From the NCBI GenBank assembly GCA_903858115.1, contig CAIOHR010000406.1:1-55982 (forward strand): a stretch of DNA of 55,982 nt, given 5' to 3'. A model generated the notes under the pieces. It did not search any database, was not told where the DNA came from, and saw nothing but the letters and a program-made list of their open reading frames with translations. The stretch's first letter is position 1. Each line of letters begins with the position of its first letter. Shown here piece after piece: positions 1-9,400 of this stretch. This stretch comes from an uncultured Pirellula sp. (GTDB taxonomy: Bacteria; Planctomycetota; Planctomycetia; Pirellulales; Pirellulaceae). Made by a program: the position numbers and the translations under genes.

Positions 1-3
1 CGG

Positions 4-32
4 CCCCCTCTCCCCTAAAAGGGGCGAGGGGG
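4..32. repeat. GC-rich hairpin
   Basis: CCCCC-TCT-CCCC, a TAAAA loop, then GGGG-CGA-GGGGG form two stacked stems. It could be the terminator of a gene to the left or a member of a dispersed palindromic repeat family. The window edge prevents a decision. Confidence 0.5.
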
Positions 33-254
33 AGAAAATCGCAGGGTTTTCGTTTGATTTCAAGGGAGTTAGACTTCTAGATTGAATCAAAATGTGGGTA
101 ATGATGAGGGTTGGCACCCCAGGCTATTACATGCCACGCCTCCAGCGTTCCGAACCGCGTCTGCCGCGGGGTGGAAATGGCAGTTGAAAAAAAGGCCAGT
201 CTAGCAGCCAAAAAGTCGCCCAGCGGATTCGGGGAGACTTGGGTCCGCCGAGTA

Positions 255-283
255 GTTCGCGACCTGGGAGTTCGCGACCTGGG
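255..283. repeat. Direct repeat, 14 bp x 2
   Basis: GTTCGCGACCTGGG occurs at 255-268 and again at 270-283 (period 15). The second copy runs into GGACACAAAAGTGTTC, a short hairpin. Such clusters often mark repeat-element ends, but no transposase lies next to it. Confidence 0.6.
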
Positions 284-629
284 GACACAAAAGTGTTCTT
301 GCATGAATGTATGTGGATTCAGCCGACAGATGTCGTTGCACTCCAAGCCGTTGGCGATTGCCGGTTCTAACCGCCAGCGCCCAATGGCTCATTGGTTAGA
401 AAAACATATGCGGATGTGCTTAGAAGCAATTTCTGCGTGTGTGTATCCAATGCAGGAACTAGTCATCACTGATGAAAGCCATTTCCGGCGGAGCCAAACA
501 TCCTAGGAGCAGGTGCGAGCGGCCGAAACATGTTCTGTCCCTTTCACGGGCCTTCGAAACCAGAGTGTCTGGTTACCTCAAGGGGATTCAGGCTCTTTGC
601 CGATGGTTGAGCGAGGCAAGCCTATCGAA

Positions 630-1568
630 CTAGGCGTTTCTATCGCGAAGTTTAGATTGAAGACTCTTCGTCGTAGCCTGAAGTCGCTCTAGCGACATCT
701 CGCTCAAATCCTGATTGCTGAGCGCAGGCCCACCAAGCAACTCCTGTAGCAATTGAATCCGTCCCTTCTCTATCCCAATCGCTTCGCCTTCTTCGCGTCC
801 TTCCTCACGCCCTTCTTCACGCCCTTCCTCACGTCCTTCTTCACGCCCTTCCTCACGGGCGTCGATGAGATTGGATTCGTAGTCCAAGATCGCTTTTTCT
901 CGTGAATCGTACATGGCTTTTTCCTCCGTTATCGTTTTAATGTCCCCAAGCTCCTTCGTCGCTCGCAAAAATGCCAATCCTGGCAAAAGCGCTCGTAATT
1001 CTTCGGCCGTATGTTCGCCTGAGTATTTGATCCAATAGCACCATTGCTCCAGCACGCTCGGCGGCACCAGCCCGAATGTTCCATTGTACTTGGATAATTC
1101 TAAGATGTGAATCTCGATCGAATCTTCCAACACTTTGCCTGTCGCTCGCTCCACTAATTGAAATTGATGGTGCAAACTCTCGTCTACAAATAGTTTTCGC
1201 ATCAATAAGCATACAGAGTACGTCGCTTTCAGCTTGTTATACCCTTGTCCAACCTGCAATTGGTCTGAATAACCTTTACAGGCGTAGTACACCGCTCGCT
1301 TCGCGAAGCTCGGATGAACGACAATCTGGACCTCGACAATGAAAACCCGTCCCGATTGATCTGTTGCCTTGACATCGACACAGATGAGTTTGTCGTCCTC
1401 AAAATCCTTGTGAGAAAAGGGATTCATGAATTCCACCGACTCGATCGCTTGTGGCAAATCGAGAATGGCATTGAGCAAACTGATCAAGCAGATCTCATTT
1501 CCCGGTTTGCCAAAGATCTTGCGAAACGCAAAATCAATCCAGGCTCGAATCCCAATTTTCGCTGACAT
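630..1568 (-). CDS. Rpn family PD-(D/E)XK nuclease/transposase-like protein
   Basis: A 312-residue protein of the Rpn recombination-promoting nuclease / PD-(D/E)XK transposase family. The N-terminus carries the typical WIDFAFRKIFGKP opening (phage-like 'D..FK.IFG'). The middle has the nuclease core: a D in KLICVDVKATDQ and the VEVQ strand around residues 75-100. The C-terminus is a charged tail with five EEGR tetrapeptides and a final EEG, as often seen in these proteins. Family members act in RecA-independent DNA exchange or as defence-like nucleases; the role here is not known. I chose the ATG at 1568, preceded by GGTGGG, rather than the longer frame to 1799, whose extra 77 residues look non-coding. 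It diverges from the blaI-like gene. Confidence 0.85.
   Translation of the reverse strand: MSAKIGIRAWIDFAFRKIFGKPGNEICLISLLNAILDLPQAIESVEFMNPFSHKDFEDDKLICVDVKATDQSGRVFIVEVQIVVHPSFAKRAVYYACKGYSDQLQVGQGYNKLKATYSVCLLMRKLFVDESLHHQFQLVERATGKVLEDSIEIHILELSKYNGTFGLVPPSVLEQWCYWIKYSGEHTAEELRALLPGLAFLRATKELGDIKTITEEKAMYDSREKAILDYESNLIDAREEGREEGREEGREEGREEGREEGEAIGIEKGRIQLLQELLGGPALSNQDLSEMSLERLQATTKSLQSKLRDRNA
786..857 (-). repeat. In-frame 12-bp tandem repeat (EEGR)
   Basis: A 12-bp unit repeats about six times inside the Rpn-family gene and encodes EEGR. Units alternate TTC/TCC at one wobble position. Being a multiple of three, copy-number changes would alter tail length without frameshift. Confidence 0.85.
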
Positions 1569-1812
1569 GAACCCACCGTCCGTTTGCTGGTCAAAACCCA
1601 ATATACTCGAGTTCGATTGTACCAGTATCCTCACCGAGGAAACACAGAATAAACGTACTCTCAGCGGCTCTGCAGAGTGTCGATTAGGAAGACACACGGA
1701 GTTTGATTTTGTCGTTGACTCGGGCTTTCTTTGCCAGAATGGTCCTGAACTCCAAGCTAGGTATTGCAGTCTTGCGCCAGATGTTTTTAGACGACGCACC
1801 GCAAGAACCGTC

Positions 1813-1840
1813 TTGACGACACCTGTCGTTTCGCTACAAT
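1813..1840 (+). promoter_or_regulatory. Sigma-70-type promoter of the blaI-like operon
   Basis: TTGACG (1813-1818), a 16-bp spacer and TACAAT (1835-1840) match the -35 and -10 consensus well. The predicted transcript would start near 1847, about 30 bases before the repressor start codon. The promoter is interleaved with two operator-like palindromes. The rest of the 309-base gap between the Rpn gene and this operon shows nothing else I recognise. Confidence 0.75.
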
Positions 1841-1855
1841 GACGACACGTGTCGT
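1816..1855. promoter_or_regulatory. Two palindromic BlaI-type operators
   Basis: ACGACACGTGTCGT at 1842-1855 is a perfect 14-bp palindrome. ACGACACCTGTCGT at 1816-1829 is the same with one base changed. Centres are 26 bp apart. One copy overlaps the -35 box and the other lies at the expected transcript start, the arrangement expected for autorepression. BlaI/MecI/CopY repressors bind dyads with an ACA..TGT core, which is present here (ACAC-GTGT). Assignment to the adjacent repressor is inferred from position. Confidence 0.75.
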
Positions 1856-1877
1856 TAACCTAGGAAGAGGACAAAGA

Positions 1878-2279
1878 ATGACGGATCCAGAAGGAACACT
1901 GACTGCCGCTCAGCATGAAATTTTGCAAGCTATTTGGAACGCACCAAAAAGCGGAGCGACAGTTACAGAGATTTGGCAGGCCATCGGCGAGCTACGAGGA
2001 ATTACGCGAACAACCGTACTCAATCAAGTGGATCGCCTTGAGAAGCGAGGTTGGCTTCGACGCGAGAAAACACCCGATGGATTTCGCTACATTGCCTCCA
2101 GAGATCGAGAGCAGGCCAGCCGCGGCCTTGCCGAAGAATTTGTTGATACGTTCTTCGATGGTTCCGCAAGTGAACTTGTGATGAGTCTGCTTGGTTCGCG
2201 CAAGCTTAGCGCGGAAGAGATTGCCAAGTTGCGGCAACTACTGGATTCCAAAACACGAAATCGTAGTCCAAAAAAATAA
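1878..2279 (+). CDS. BlaI/MecI/CopY-family transcriptional repressor
   Basis: A 133-residue winged-helix repressor of the penicillinase-repressor family. It opens with LTAAQHEILQAIW, then the recognition region GITRTTVLNQVDRLEKRGWLRR (about residues 37-58) and a C-terminal dimerisation part with LSAEEIAKLRQLLD. The ATG at 1878 is chosen because AGGAAGAGG lies seven bases upstream; an upstream in-frame ATG at 1839 falls inside the promoter and operators. In this family the repressor dimer is released when the partner M56 membrane protease is activated by a signal. The next gene is such a protease, 13 bp downstream, so the pair should form an autoregulated two-gene system. The inducer need not be a beta-lactam. 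Confidence 0.93.
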   Translation: MTDPEGTLTAAQHEILQAIWNAPKSGATVTEIWQAIGELRGITRTTVLNQVDRLEKRGWLRREKTPDGFRYIASRDREQASRGLAEEFVDTFFDGSASELVMSLLGSRKLSAEEIAKLRQLLDSKTRNRSPKK

Positions 2280-2292
2280 TAGGAGTTCGCAA

Positions 2293-5200
2293 ATGCAGTT
2301 CTTGTTACTCTCAAAAGACACAGGAATTCTTGTGCTGAATTTAGTGGTGGCATCGCTGGTAATCAGCATGATCGCATTGGCGGCATCTCGCTTGGTTCGA
2401 AAGCGAGATTCACTTCGGCACAGCATCTTATGTAGTGGTATTCTCTTGATGGCGCTGAGCCCGCTTTCCATCATCGCTCTGAACCATATGGGTTATGGGT
2501 TTGTTTTGATTACCCAACCCTCAAATCCTATAGCTCAAGCAAACGCAGTTGTATCGCGACCATCTGAAAATCCCGCAAGCCTTCAGTCACAGGGCCTAGA
2601 GTCCACTGAAGTCTTCTCGATACCGATGGAGAAATCATCGAGTTTGAAGACCGCGAATGCTACGCAAAATCACGATTTAGTATCCGAGAGTCGATGGCCA
2701 AACGTAGAGGAAATTGCTTCGAATGCTTCCGTCACAGCGAAGCCAGTTTTGCGCGACGCGTTCACCTTAAGTGTATCTTTGTTCGTTGTCGTTTGGCTCG
2801 TTGTTGCAATAGCATTGTTTTACAGGCTTGTTCGCAGTTTTCTGATTCTGCGTCGGCTGAGACAATCCATCTGCACGACAACAAGTACACGATTGAAAGC
2901 CGCAGAAAAACGGATGCGATTGGAATGGAAGATATCGACATCGGTGGTCGAATCAAGCCTTGCGCCAACGCCGCTAACCATGGGATATTTGCGGCCAGTC
3001 ATCTTGATTCCCGAAGGGTTAATTGCAGAGCTGGACGATGAAGAGCTTGATTGTGTTCTGTCCCACGAAGCGGCTCATGTTGTCAGGCATGACACTGCAA
3101 TAGCATTGCTGCAACAGTTCGTTTCCGTTGCCTTTTGGTGGAATCCAATGTTGCGTGCGATCAATAAGCTCGTCAACCATATTCGAGAACGCCTCTGTGA
3201 TGCCTATGTTGTACAGAAAGAGGGCGATGGCCTGACTCTCGCTCGCTCACTGGTCAAGGTTGCCGAATGGTCGTCCAATCGTTGGAGCAGACTACCACTC
3301 GTTGCATCGTTGCTCGAAGAGGATGGTCTTGAGCATCGTGTTTCGAATCTTATCTCTGATGGACCGCCAGCAACAATTTCGATGAATCGAAGGTCGCTCA
3401 TCCTGCTCGCGGCGTTCGTATTCGTTTTGGGTGGTACTTCCCTGGTTCCGCTGATGCGCTTCGGACTTGCTCCGGTGAATTCTGCAGAGCCAGTGATTGA
3501 AAGTCCCGTTCAGGAAGCAATAAACGTGGAGGCCCCAAAGGCCGATCCGAAATCGTTAGCGTGGCCTGCAGGCACAACGGTTTCCGGTCGTGTCGTCGAC
3601 CATCGTGGCATGGCTGTTGAAAACGCCGAAATTTTATTGTTGGGTCAGGAGCGGCTTGTCGTAGATGCGGACAAGAAGTCGTGGTTTGATAACGAAAGCA
3701 TCAGACAAGATCTGCCGTCAACTCGAACCAATGCGAATGGTGAATTCAGCATTACGAGAGAACAAGGTGAGGCGGATCGCATTGCCGTGATTGCCGATGA
3801 TCCCATTTTCTGGGTGGTTCCTCGAAGCGGCCTACAGCAAGCGGACAAAATCGAGTTGAAGCTGCCGGCATCAGGTACGCTCGCTGTGCAATGTGAACTG
3901 CCTAACAACTCATCCGAGTTACCTGTGACGATAGAGTCTCTGTCTTTTGACGGCTTGACTTGGAAGCGTGACATCTTGATATTTGATTCGTCGAATTACT
4001 CATTGGTTAATCCGGGGGAAAAAATCTTTGAGCAACTACCTCCCGGTCAATACGCGGTGCAGTTCCATGAAAAGTCGAAGACTGACCGTTCTTCAACGCC
4101 ATTGATTGGCATGGATAGAAAGTTAGTTGAGGTCACGTCTGGGAGTCAATCCAACGTGAACTTCGATCGAAAGATCGGACGACCGCTTCTTGGTCGGGTT
4201 CTTGGCTTGGAAAACGTCGAGCTAAAGTGTGCATTCTTGACAATACGTTCTAAAGGTCCGGACGAAGTATGGGATATGAATGGCCGCCGTATCAGGAGGA
4301 CCGTCGCGTTTGGAGTCATTCCGATTAAATCCGACGGACAGTTTACGACCGATCCAATACCACCGGGCAAATACGATGCAGAGCTCTACGCAATTCGCGC
4401 GTCGACGCCAACGCTATCACGTCAGTCCTCTGACTTTTTCGGGCGGGATGAGTTTACTGTTCCTGAACAGGGCGAACTACCAAAAGTTGAAATTGAGACG
4501 ATAGCCAGAGGTCCAACGTCAACTGAAATGATGGAGGACATTCGCATTCGCGTTATCGATGAAGACGGTAGGCCCGTTTCGAAAATGCAAGCAACGATTC
4601 ATACAGCAGACGGTGGTTGGAGCAAATGGAAAGATGGTCGAGATGGGGATGTTTTTCTTGATCGAAGTTTATCGTACCGCGCAGAATTGCCCGAAGTCTT
4701 GGTTCGAGCAGATGGATTCGCGTCAACCTTCGCTCGTTTCGACGGAGAGCAACAACGCGACAAGTTGAGAAAGGGTGAGGCAACGATCACGCTGCGCCGC
4801 GGTGCCCCGATTCAACTGCATTTCCTTCTCCCTGCGGATACGACCTGGCCCAAAGGGATGTTGCCAGAAACCTACTTTGACCACATGCAAAAAAGTGTTC
4901 GGATGATGCGTCTGTCAGCCAATCGACCGGCTGGTGGTGTCGCGGACTTCAATATTCTCAATCTGCGCGATATCGGCGACGGTCGATTTGAATTCCGTCT
5001 CGCAGACGAAACACCGCGATTCCACACAACTATCCACACACCTAACTTTTTGCAATTCTTCGAAGCCGGTTCGTTCACAACGGCGGACGTGAAAAACGAC
5101 CGCATTGAGATCGAAGTACCGAAACCTGCAACGATGGAGTTGACGTTCGAGCCTGGCGACCATGCGATTACTAATGGCCCCTTCAAGAGCGCGACACTCA

Positions 5201-6246
5201 GTATCATGCCGAAGCTAGAGGGAAACGACTATTCAATGTTGATCTCAATGATTGTCACATCTGCCGGGGACACGCTTGCACCTAAGCTGACAGTGACCGA
5301 TCTAGCTCCTGGCAACTACCATGTCGGTGTTCGTACCCAACCGATCGACAAGAGCAAGCCGTTGCCAGGCTCCGAGATTAACCAAGGGACATTCTTCGAA
5401 GTAAGGGAGGTGGTGCTCGCAGCTGGCCAACATGAGCGAATCGATTTTCGTTCAGTTCCTTATCAGCCTGATGCTTATCGTGGTTCTCGGACCGCAGTTC
5501 TGCAAATCAAAACAGCAGATGGAAGGCCAGCGGCAGGACGCAACATTCAAGTTCATTACTTCGACGGACATTATGGCTCACTGGTGGTATTCGACGGCCC
5601 GGTACCCGCATCGGGCGACATCGTGTTGTCCGGCATCACAGACAAAGCGCATTTGACTTTGCCCAGAAGCCTCGCTTATGCGGTTTCCTGTGACGGCAAG
5701 AGGCTGGGATCGTTTGGCTTTAAGTCGCAGGATACGACCGAGGTGTTTGAATTCTCTCTGATTCCTGCTGCAGGAGATCTGGCACCGGACGTAGCGCTGA
5801 CAAATCTGGCAACCGAGGACGAAATCAATTTGAGTCAGTTTCGCGGAAAGGTTGTTCTTCTAGAATTCTGGGCAACTTGGAGCGCCGGTCGTCCTGAGCC
5901 CATGAACAATCTCAATGCTGTGGCAGCAAAACAGAGTCCAGCGTGGAAGAACCGAGTGGTCATCCTACCTGTCACCATAGCACGGAGCCGCAAGGAAGCT
6001 AAGTTAAAAGTCCTTACTTATCGCTGGAGGAACCTTGAACACTACTGGGTCAGCACGAATGGGACGAAGGATTTTGAAGCTGTTGCGATTCGAGAATTCG
6101 GCATCACCGACGTGCCAGAAGCCATCCTCATCGGTCCCGACGGTCGCATTGTTTGGCGGGGGCATCCACTCGAAAAATTTTCAGGCAAGAGCATCGAATC
6201 CTTGATAAACGACGCACTGCGTGAATCCAGTCTGGATTTGCGGTAG
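2293..6246 (+). CDS. BlaR1-like M56 membrane protease with sensor and thioredoxin-like domains
   Basis: A 1317-residue membrane protein. Hydrophobic segments lie near residues 10-32, 42-64, 156-178 and 366-388. The M56 peptidase part has the zinc motif HEAAH (258-262) facing the cytoplasm in known relatives. After the last membrane segment comes a long outer part: carboxypeptidase-regulatory-like beta domains start near residues 425, 746 and 1064, and a TlpA/AhpC-like thioredoxin fold covers about 1155-1317. In that fold the usual WCxxC is replaced by ATWSAGRPEP, so it has no redox cysteines and probably acts as a binding domain. AGGAG lies seven bases before the ATG. In MecR1/BlaR1 an outer penicillin-binding domain senses the ligand; here the sensor is different. 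It is expected to trigger loss of the upstream repressor. Confidence 0.9.
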   Translation: MQFLLLSKDTGILVLNLVVASLVISMIALAASRLVRKRDSLRHSILCSGILLMALSPLSIIALNHMGYGFVLITQPSNPIAQANAVVSRPSENPASLQSQGLESTEVFSIPMEKSSSLKTANATQNHDLVSESRWPNVEEIASNASVTAKPVLRDAFTLSVSLFVVVWLVVAIALFYRLVRSFLILRRLRQSICTTTSTRLKAAEKRMRLEWKISTSVVESSLAPTPLTMGYLRPVILIPEGLIAELDDEELDCVLSHEAAHVVRHDTAIALLQQFVSVAFWWNPMLRAINKLVNHIRERLCDAYVVQKEGDGLTLARSLVKVAEWSSNRWSRLPLVASLLEEDGLEHRVSNLISDGPPATISMNRRSLILLAAFVFVLGGTSLVPLMRFGLAPVNSAEPVIESPVQEAINVEAPKADPKSLAWPAGTTVSGRVVDHRGMAVENAEILLLGQERLVVDADKKSWFDNESIRQDLPSTRTNANGEFSITREQGEADRIAVIADDPIFWVVPRSGLQQADKIELKLPASGTLAVQCELPNNSSELPVTIESLSFDGLTWKRDILIFDSSNYSLVNPGEKIFEQLPPGQYAVQFHEKSKTDRSSTPLIGMDRKLVEVTSGSQSNVNFDRKIGRPLLGRVLGLENVELKCAFLTIRSKGPDEVWDMNGRRIRRTVAFGVIPIKSDGQFTTDPIPPGKYDAELYAIRASTPTLSRQSSDFFGRDEFTVPEQGELPKVEIETIARGPTSTEMMEDIRIRVIDEDGRPVSKMQATIHTADGGWSKWKDGRDGDVFLDRSLSYRAELPEVLVRADGFASTFARFDGEQQRDKLRKGEATITLRRGAPIQLHFLLPADTTWPKGMLPETYFDHMQKSVRMMRLSANRPAGGVADFNILNLRDIGDGRFEFRLADETPRFHTTIHTPNFLQFFEAGSFTTADVKNDRIEIEVPKPATMELTFEPGDHAITNGPFKSATLSIMPKLEGNDYSMLISMIVTSAGDTLAPKLTVTDLAPGNYHVGVRTQPIDKSKPLPGSEINQGTFFEVREVVLAAGQHERIDFRSVPYQPDAYRGSRTAVLQIKTADGRPAAGRNIQVHYFDGHYGSLVVFDGPVPASGDIVLSGITDKAHLTLPRSLAYAVSCDGKRLGSFGFKSQDTTEVFEFSLIPAAGDLAPDVALTNLATEDEINLSQFRGKVVLLEFWATWSAGRPEPMNNLNAVAAKQSPAWKNRVVILPVTIARSRKEAKLKVLTYRWRNLEHYWVSTNGTKDFEAVAIREFGITDVPEAILIGPDGRIVWRGHPLEKFSGKSIESLINDALRESSLDLR

Positions 6247-6356
6247 TCTGAGCAGGTGCAAACACGAACAAGGAGTTTCGAAAGCGATTCGAGCAATTAC
6301 GAATCGAGTGCATCTAATCAACGGAACACGCTTGGGTTGCTGAACGGATGATCGGC

Positions 6357-6389
6357 GGAGCGATCAACGACCTTGGGCCGGATCGCTCC
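6357..6389. terminator. Bidirectional terminator hairpin
   Basis: GGAGCGATC (6357-6365) and GATCGCTCC (6381-6389) form a perfect 9-bp stem with a 15-base loop. It sits between two convergent genes ending at 6246 and 6409. There is no long T run, so Rho-independent function is inferred from position and stem strength. Confidence 0.6.
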
Positions 6390-6408
6390 AACACTTGCCA
6401 TCAGAGCA

Positions 6409-9400
6409 CTATTCCGTGGTCTGAATCGTCATCGCCATTACGATCGGTGCCGAGGAATCACTCCCTTTCACTAGCTCAATCTTGGCCAAGGGGTCGCGAG
6501 ATTGAGGTTTGACGGAAAGGTAACGCAACTGACGACCACTCATGTTGAACGCGAATTCACTTTTGGGAACGTCGATGCGCGAGATGTAGTCTGCAAAATG
6601 TTCGCCATTGATGAGTTCGTGATCCTCGGTCTTGCCATTGGCATAGGTCAATCGAACGATCATGGATACCGTTCCCTTTCGAGATGCTGGGAATGACCAT
6701 CCGCCGATTCCACTTAGAAAATGGATCGCAGCAGCTGAAGTCCTACATGGCAACTCCACTTGCTTTGGCATCTTCGGGGCTTTTATGCCGTTCGGTCCGT
6801 ATAACATGATCGCATTCGGAACTTGACTGTTCGATGGGTCGATTAACATGAACGGAATCTCATTAAAAGTCTTCACGCCCCATTCTCGAAACACCAATCG
6901 CTCAGCGGTTCCGCTGTCTTCGAAGAACATGCCCTTGGTCGTGATCGACGTGGCAACGGAGTTGATCATGAGCGGTACATACTTGCCTTTGCTAGTTAAG
7001 AACTCAAGCAAATCGCGCATTTCATCCCGGTTCATTTGGTTCTCAAAACCCTCGGGCATCAAGCTCTTTTGCGAAGCAATCAATTCGTCGATGTCTTCTC
7101 GCAACACGACTTCTTTTTTCGCTAGCGAGTTGATGATCTCCAACGAAGTCTTGCTTTCGCTCGCAAGCATTCCTGTCACGATCGTATCGTCTGTCTTTCG
7201 GATGCTATAGGTTCGGAAGTTCCCTTCTACGCTGCGGCTCGGGTCCAAAATGTGAACAAGCAATTCCTCTTTTGGATGGACGGCCATTCCCGTGAGGTTC
7301 GGACCGATCTGAACTCCCATGGTGCCGTGCACATGGCAAAGTGCGCAATGTTTTTGATACATCACTTTGCCATTGGTCATATCACCATCCATATGTGTCA
7401 AATCCATCCAAGAATCGACAACCTTTTGTCGGTCTGCATTCAAGGCTAATCCCTTCGACTTCAGCAATTCCAAAGCGCGATTGCGAATCGCTTCGGTAGG
7501 ATGCTCGCGCAACGCTTGTTTCTGATCTAACTGCACATCGTTCCAAGAGACTTTGCCCGACTCGATCAGATCGAGCAACTCGTTCGTCGTTTGCGGTCGG
7601 GAGATCAGCATTCGAATCGCATTCCGACGGAACTCAGGAGGCAGCCGATTGCTTCGCTCAATCAGTTTGCTACCTAATCCTTCAACGCGAGCACTACCAA
7701 TTCCTTGCAACACACCGCTGTACAGTTCCGGACTGCTTTGTGCACCGAGTTGCCCCAGAAGTTGATCGACTAGTTCTGCATTGCTAGGTTGCAGCAAGAT
7801 CGCTTGCTTGGCCGCAGCGATACGCGCTTCGACCGAGGCATTGCCATCTGCGAACACCGTTGCCAGCTCTGCAACGATCTTATTCAGTGCTTCTGCCATG
7901 GACGGGAGTCCCGCATTGTTGGCCAAAATCAACACCTGACTCTTGGTGTCCACGGAGGTAGCACCTTTGAGCCAAACTTGAGTGATCTTTTCTCCCAAAG
8001 CTTCGGGAGCTTTGATCGTGAAATCCTTTGGCCAACCCTTAGCAAGCCCTTGGACAATCGCGTCTGCAATCCCTTGTTGCCCAGGTTCCGTACCAAGAAT
8101 TTCGAAGTCCGAAGGGGTTAATCGGCTTCGCGATGCATGTTCCGCAACGATGGCGATCCGCTTGAGTGCTTCCGGTGATTGGGCTGTTTTGCATTTCATC
8201 AACCGAGGCAAAACGTTTTTCCAATGCTTGCTCGCAGCCGAGGTCCAAGCGTCGAGCAACCATCGATCCGATGCCACACCGTCAGCGGTTGCAATCGCAG
8301 TTGGATCGGCCATCGCTATTTCAGTCGCTTCATCAGCACCGGTACTGTCTGCGACTTTGAGCAACGCTGCCAATCGCACTTGGGCATCGCTATCGAGTAG
8401 CAATCCGCTCTGCGCGATAGCCTTCATCGAAACCAATGAGCCGGCGGCAGCTTGGATTGCGTTTCGTCGAACTCCTGGGCTCGGATGCTGGAGGCCAGCG
8501 GGGGAATCGGAGGCGATGTTCAAACCCGCTAGTACCCACAACGCATGAATAGCACCCGTGTTTAATCCTGCTTCGTCTACTGTTTTGTCGGCGATCAAAG
8601 CCTTCAAACTGTCGATCGAGGCAGGTGTCAATTTGCCCTTCTCGATCAACAAACGCTGAGCCGTGCGACGCCACAAAAAGTTCGGATGCTTGAGGGCAGC
8701 AACTAACTGCGACTCATTGTTTGGATCCAATCCTTTGCCGATGAGGCGCTTTGCATCTTCTAACGTTTGTGGGCTGGCACCAGCATTGCCTTCATAAACG
8801 ACTCGGTAAATGCGTGCATGCTTCTTGTCGCGCAGTTCGCTTTCATAAGCGTTTCCTTTACCCGTCTTGAAGCCTTGGGGCGTTGGGTTGTGCTGGACGA
8901 TGAAGTTATACCAATCGATCATCCAAACGTTTCCATCGGGGCCGACTTCGGCCATCGTCGGAGCGGTCCATTCGTCCATACTCGCGACCAAGTTGAACGG
9001 GCTCGTGCTTCGGTAGCCTCCACCCATTCGATCGAGAACATACGATCCAACAATGTGACCCGTCGGTTCGCAAACAAACGCCAACCGGTTCCACCACTCT
9101 TTCGGATAGTTCCGGGCGGTGTAAAGTGCGTGGCCAGCAGCGGCTGTGTACGCACCGAATTGGTCCACTTGACGAACCTTTTTGGTGATTGCGGTAAAGT
9201 AAGGATTGTCTGCGATGGGTGGCAAAACGTCAGGTGACCATCCATTCACTTGCTCATAATAGCGATTCGAAATCGGCATAAAGTTGCTGGGGTTGTTGTT
9301 CGCTGTCGAACCAAAGATTAGCCCCTCTTCGCTGATGCCAATCCCCCATGTGTTGTTGTTGGTGGATCGCATGAATTCCAACTTCGAAACGCGAATTGAA

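Larger units (their letters stand above)
1..629. other. Non-coding stretch with short repeats
   Basis: No open frame here has a convincing start, ribosome binding site or recognisable protein. Open frames on both strands overlap each other and look like chance. The stretch contains a GC-rich hairpin at its left end and a 14-bp direct repeat at 255-283, followed at once by a short ACAC-AAAA-GTGT inverted repeat. This suggests decayed mobile or REP-like material next to the Rpn-family gene. Confidence 0.5.

Noticed and set aside
111..506. 131-codon open frame at the left end
   Set aside because: It starts at TTG without a ribosome binding site, has no protein-like pattern and includes the direct repeat; overlapping frames on the other strand are equally long.
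2191..2292. 34-codon extension of the M56 protease upstream of 2293
   Set aside because: It overlaps the end of the repressor gene, while AGGAG and an ATG directly before the first membrane helix mark the true start.
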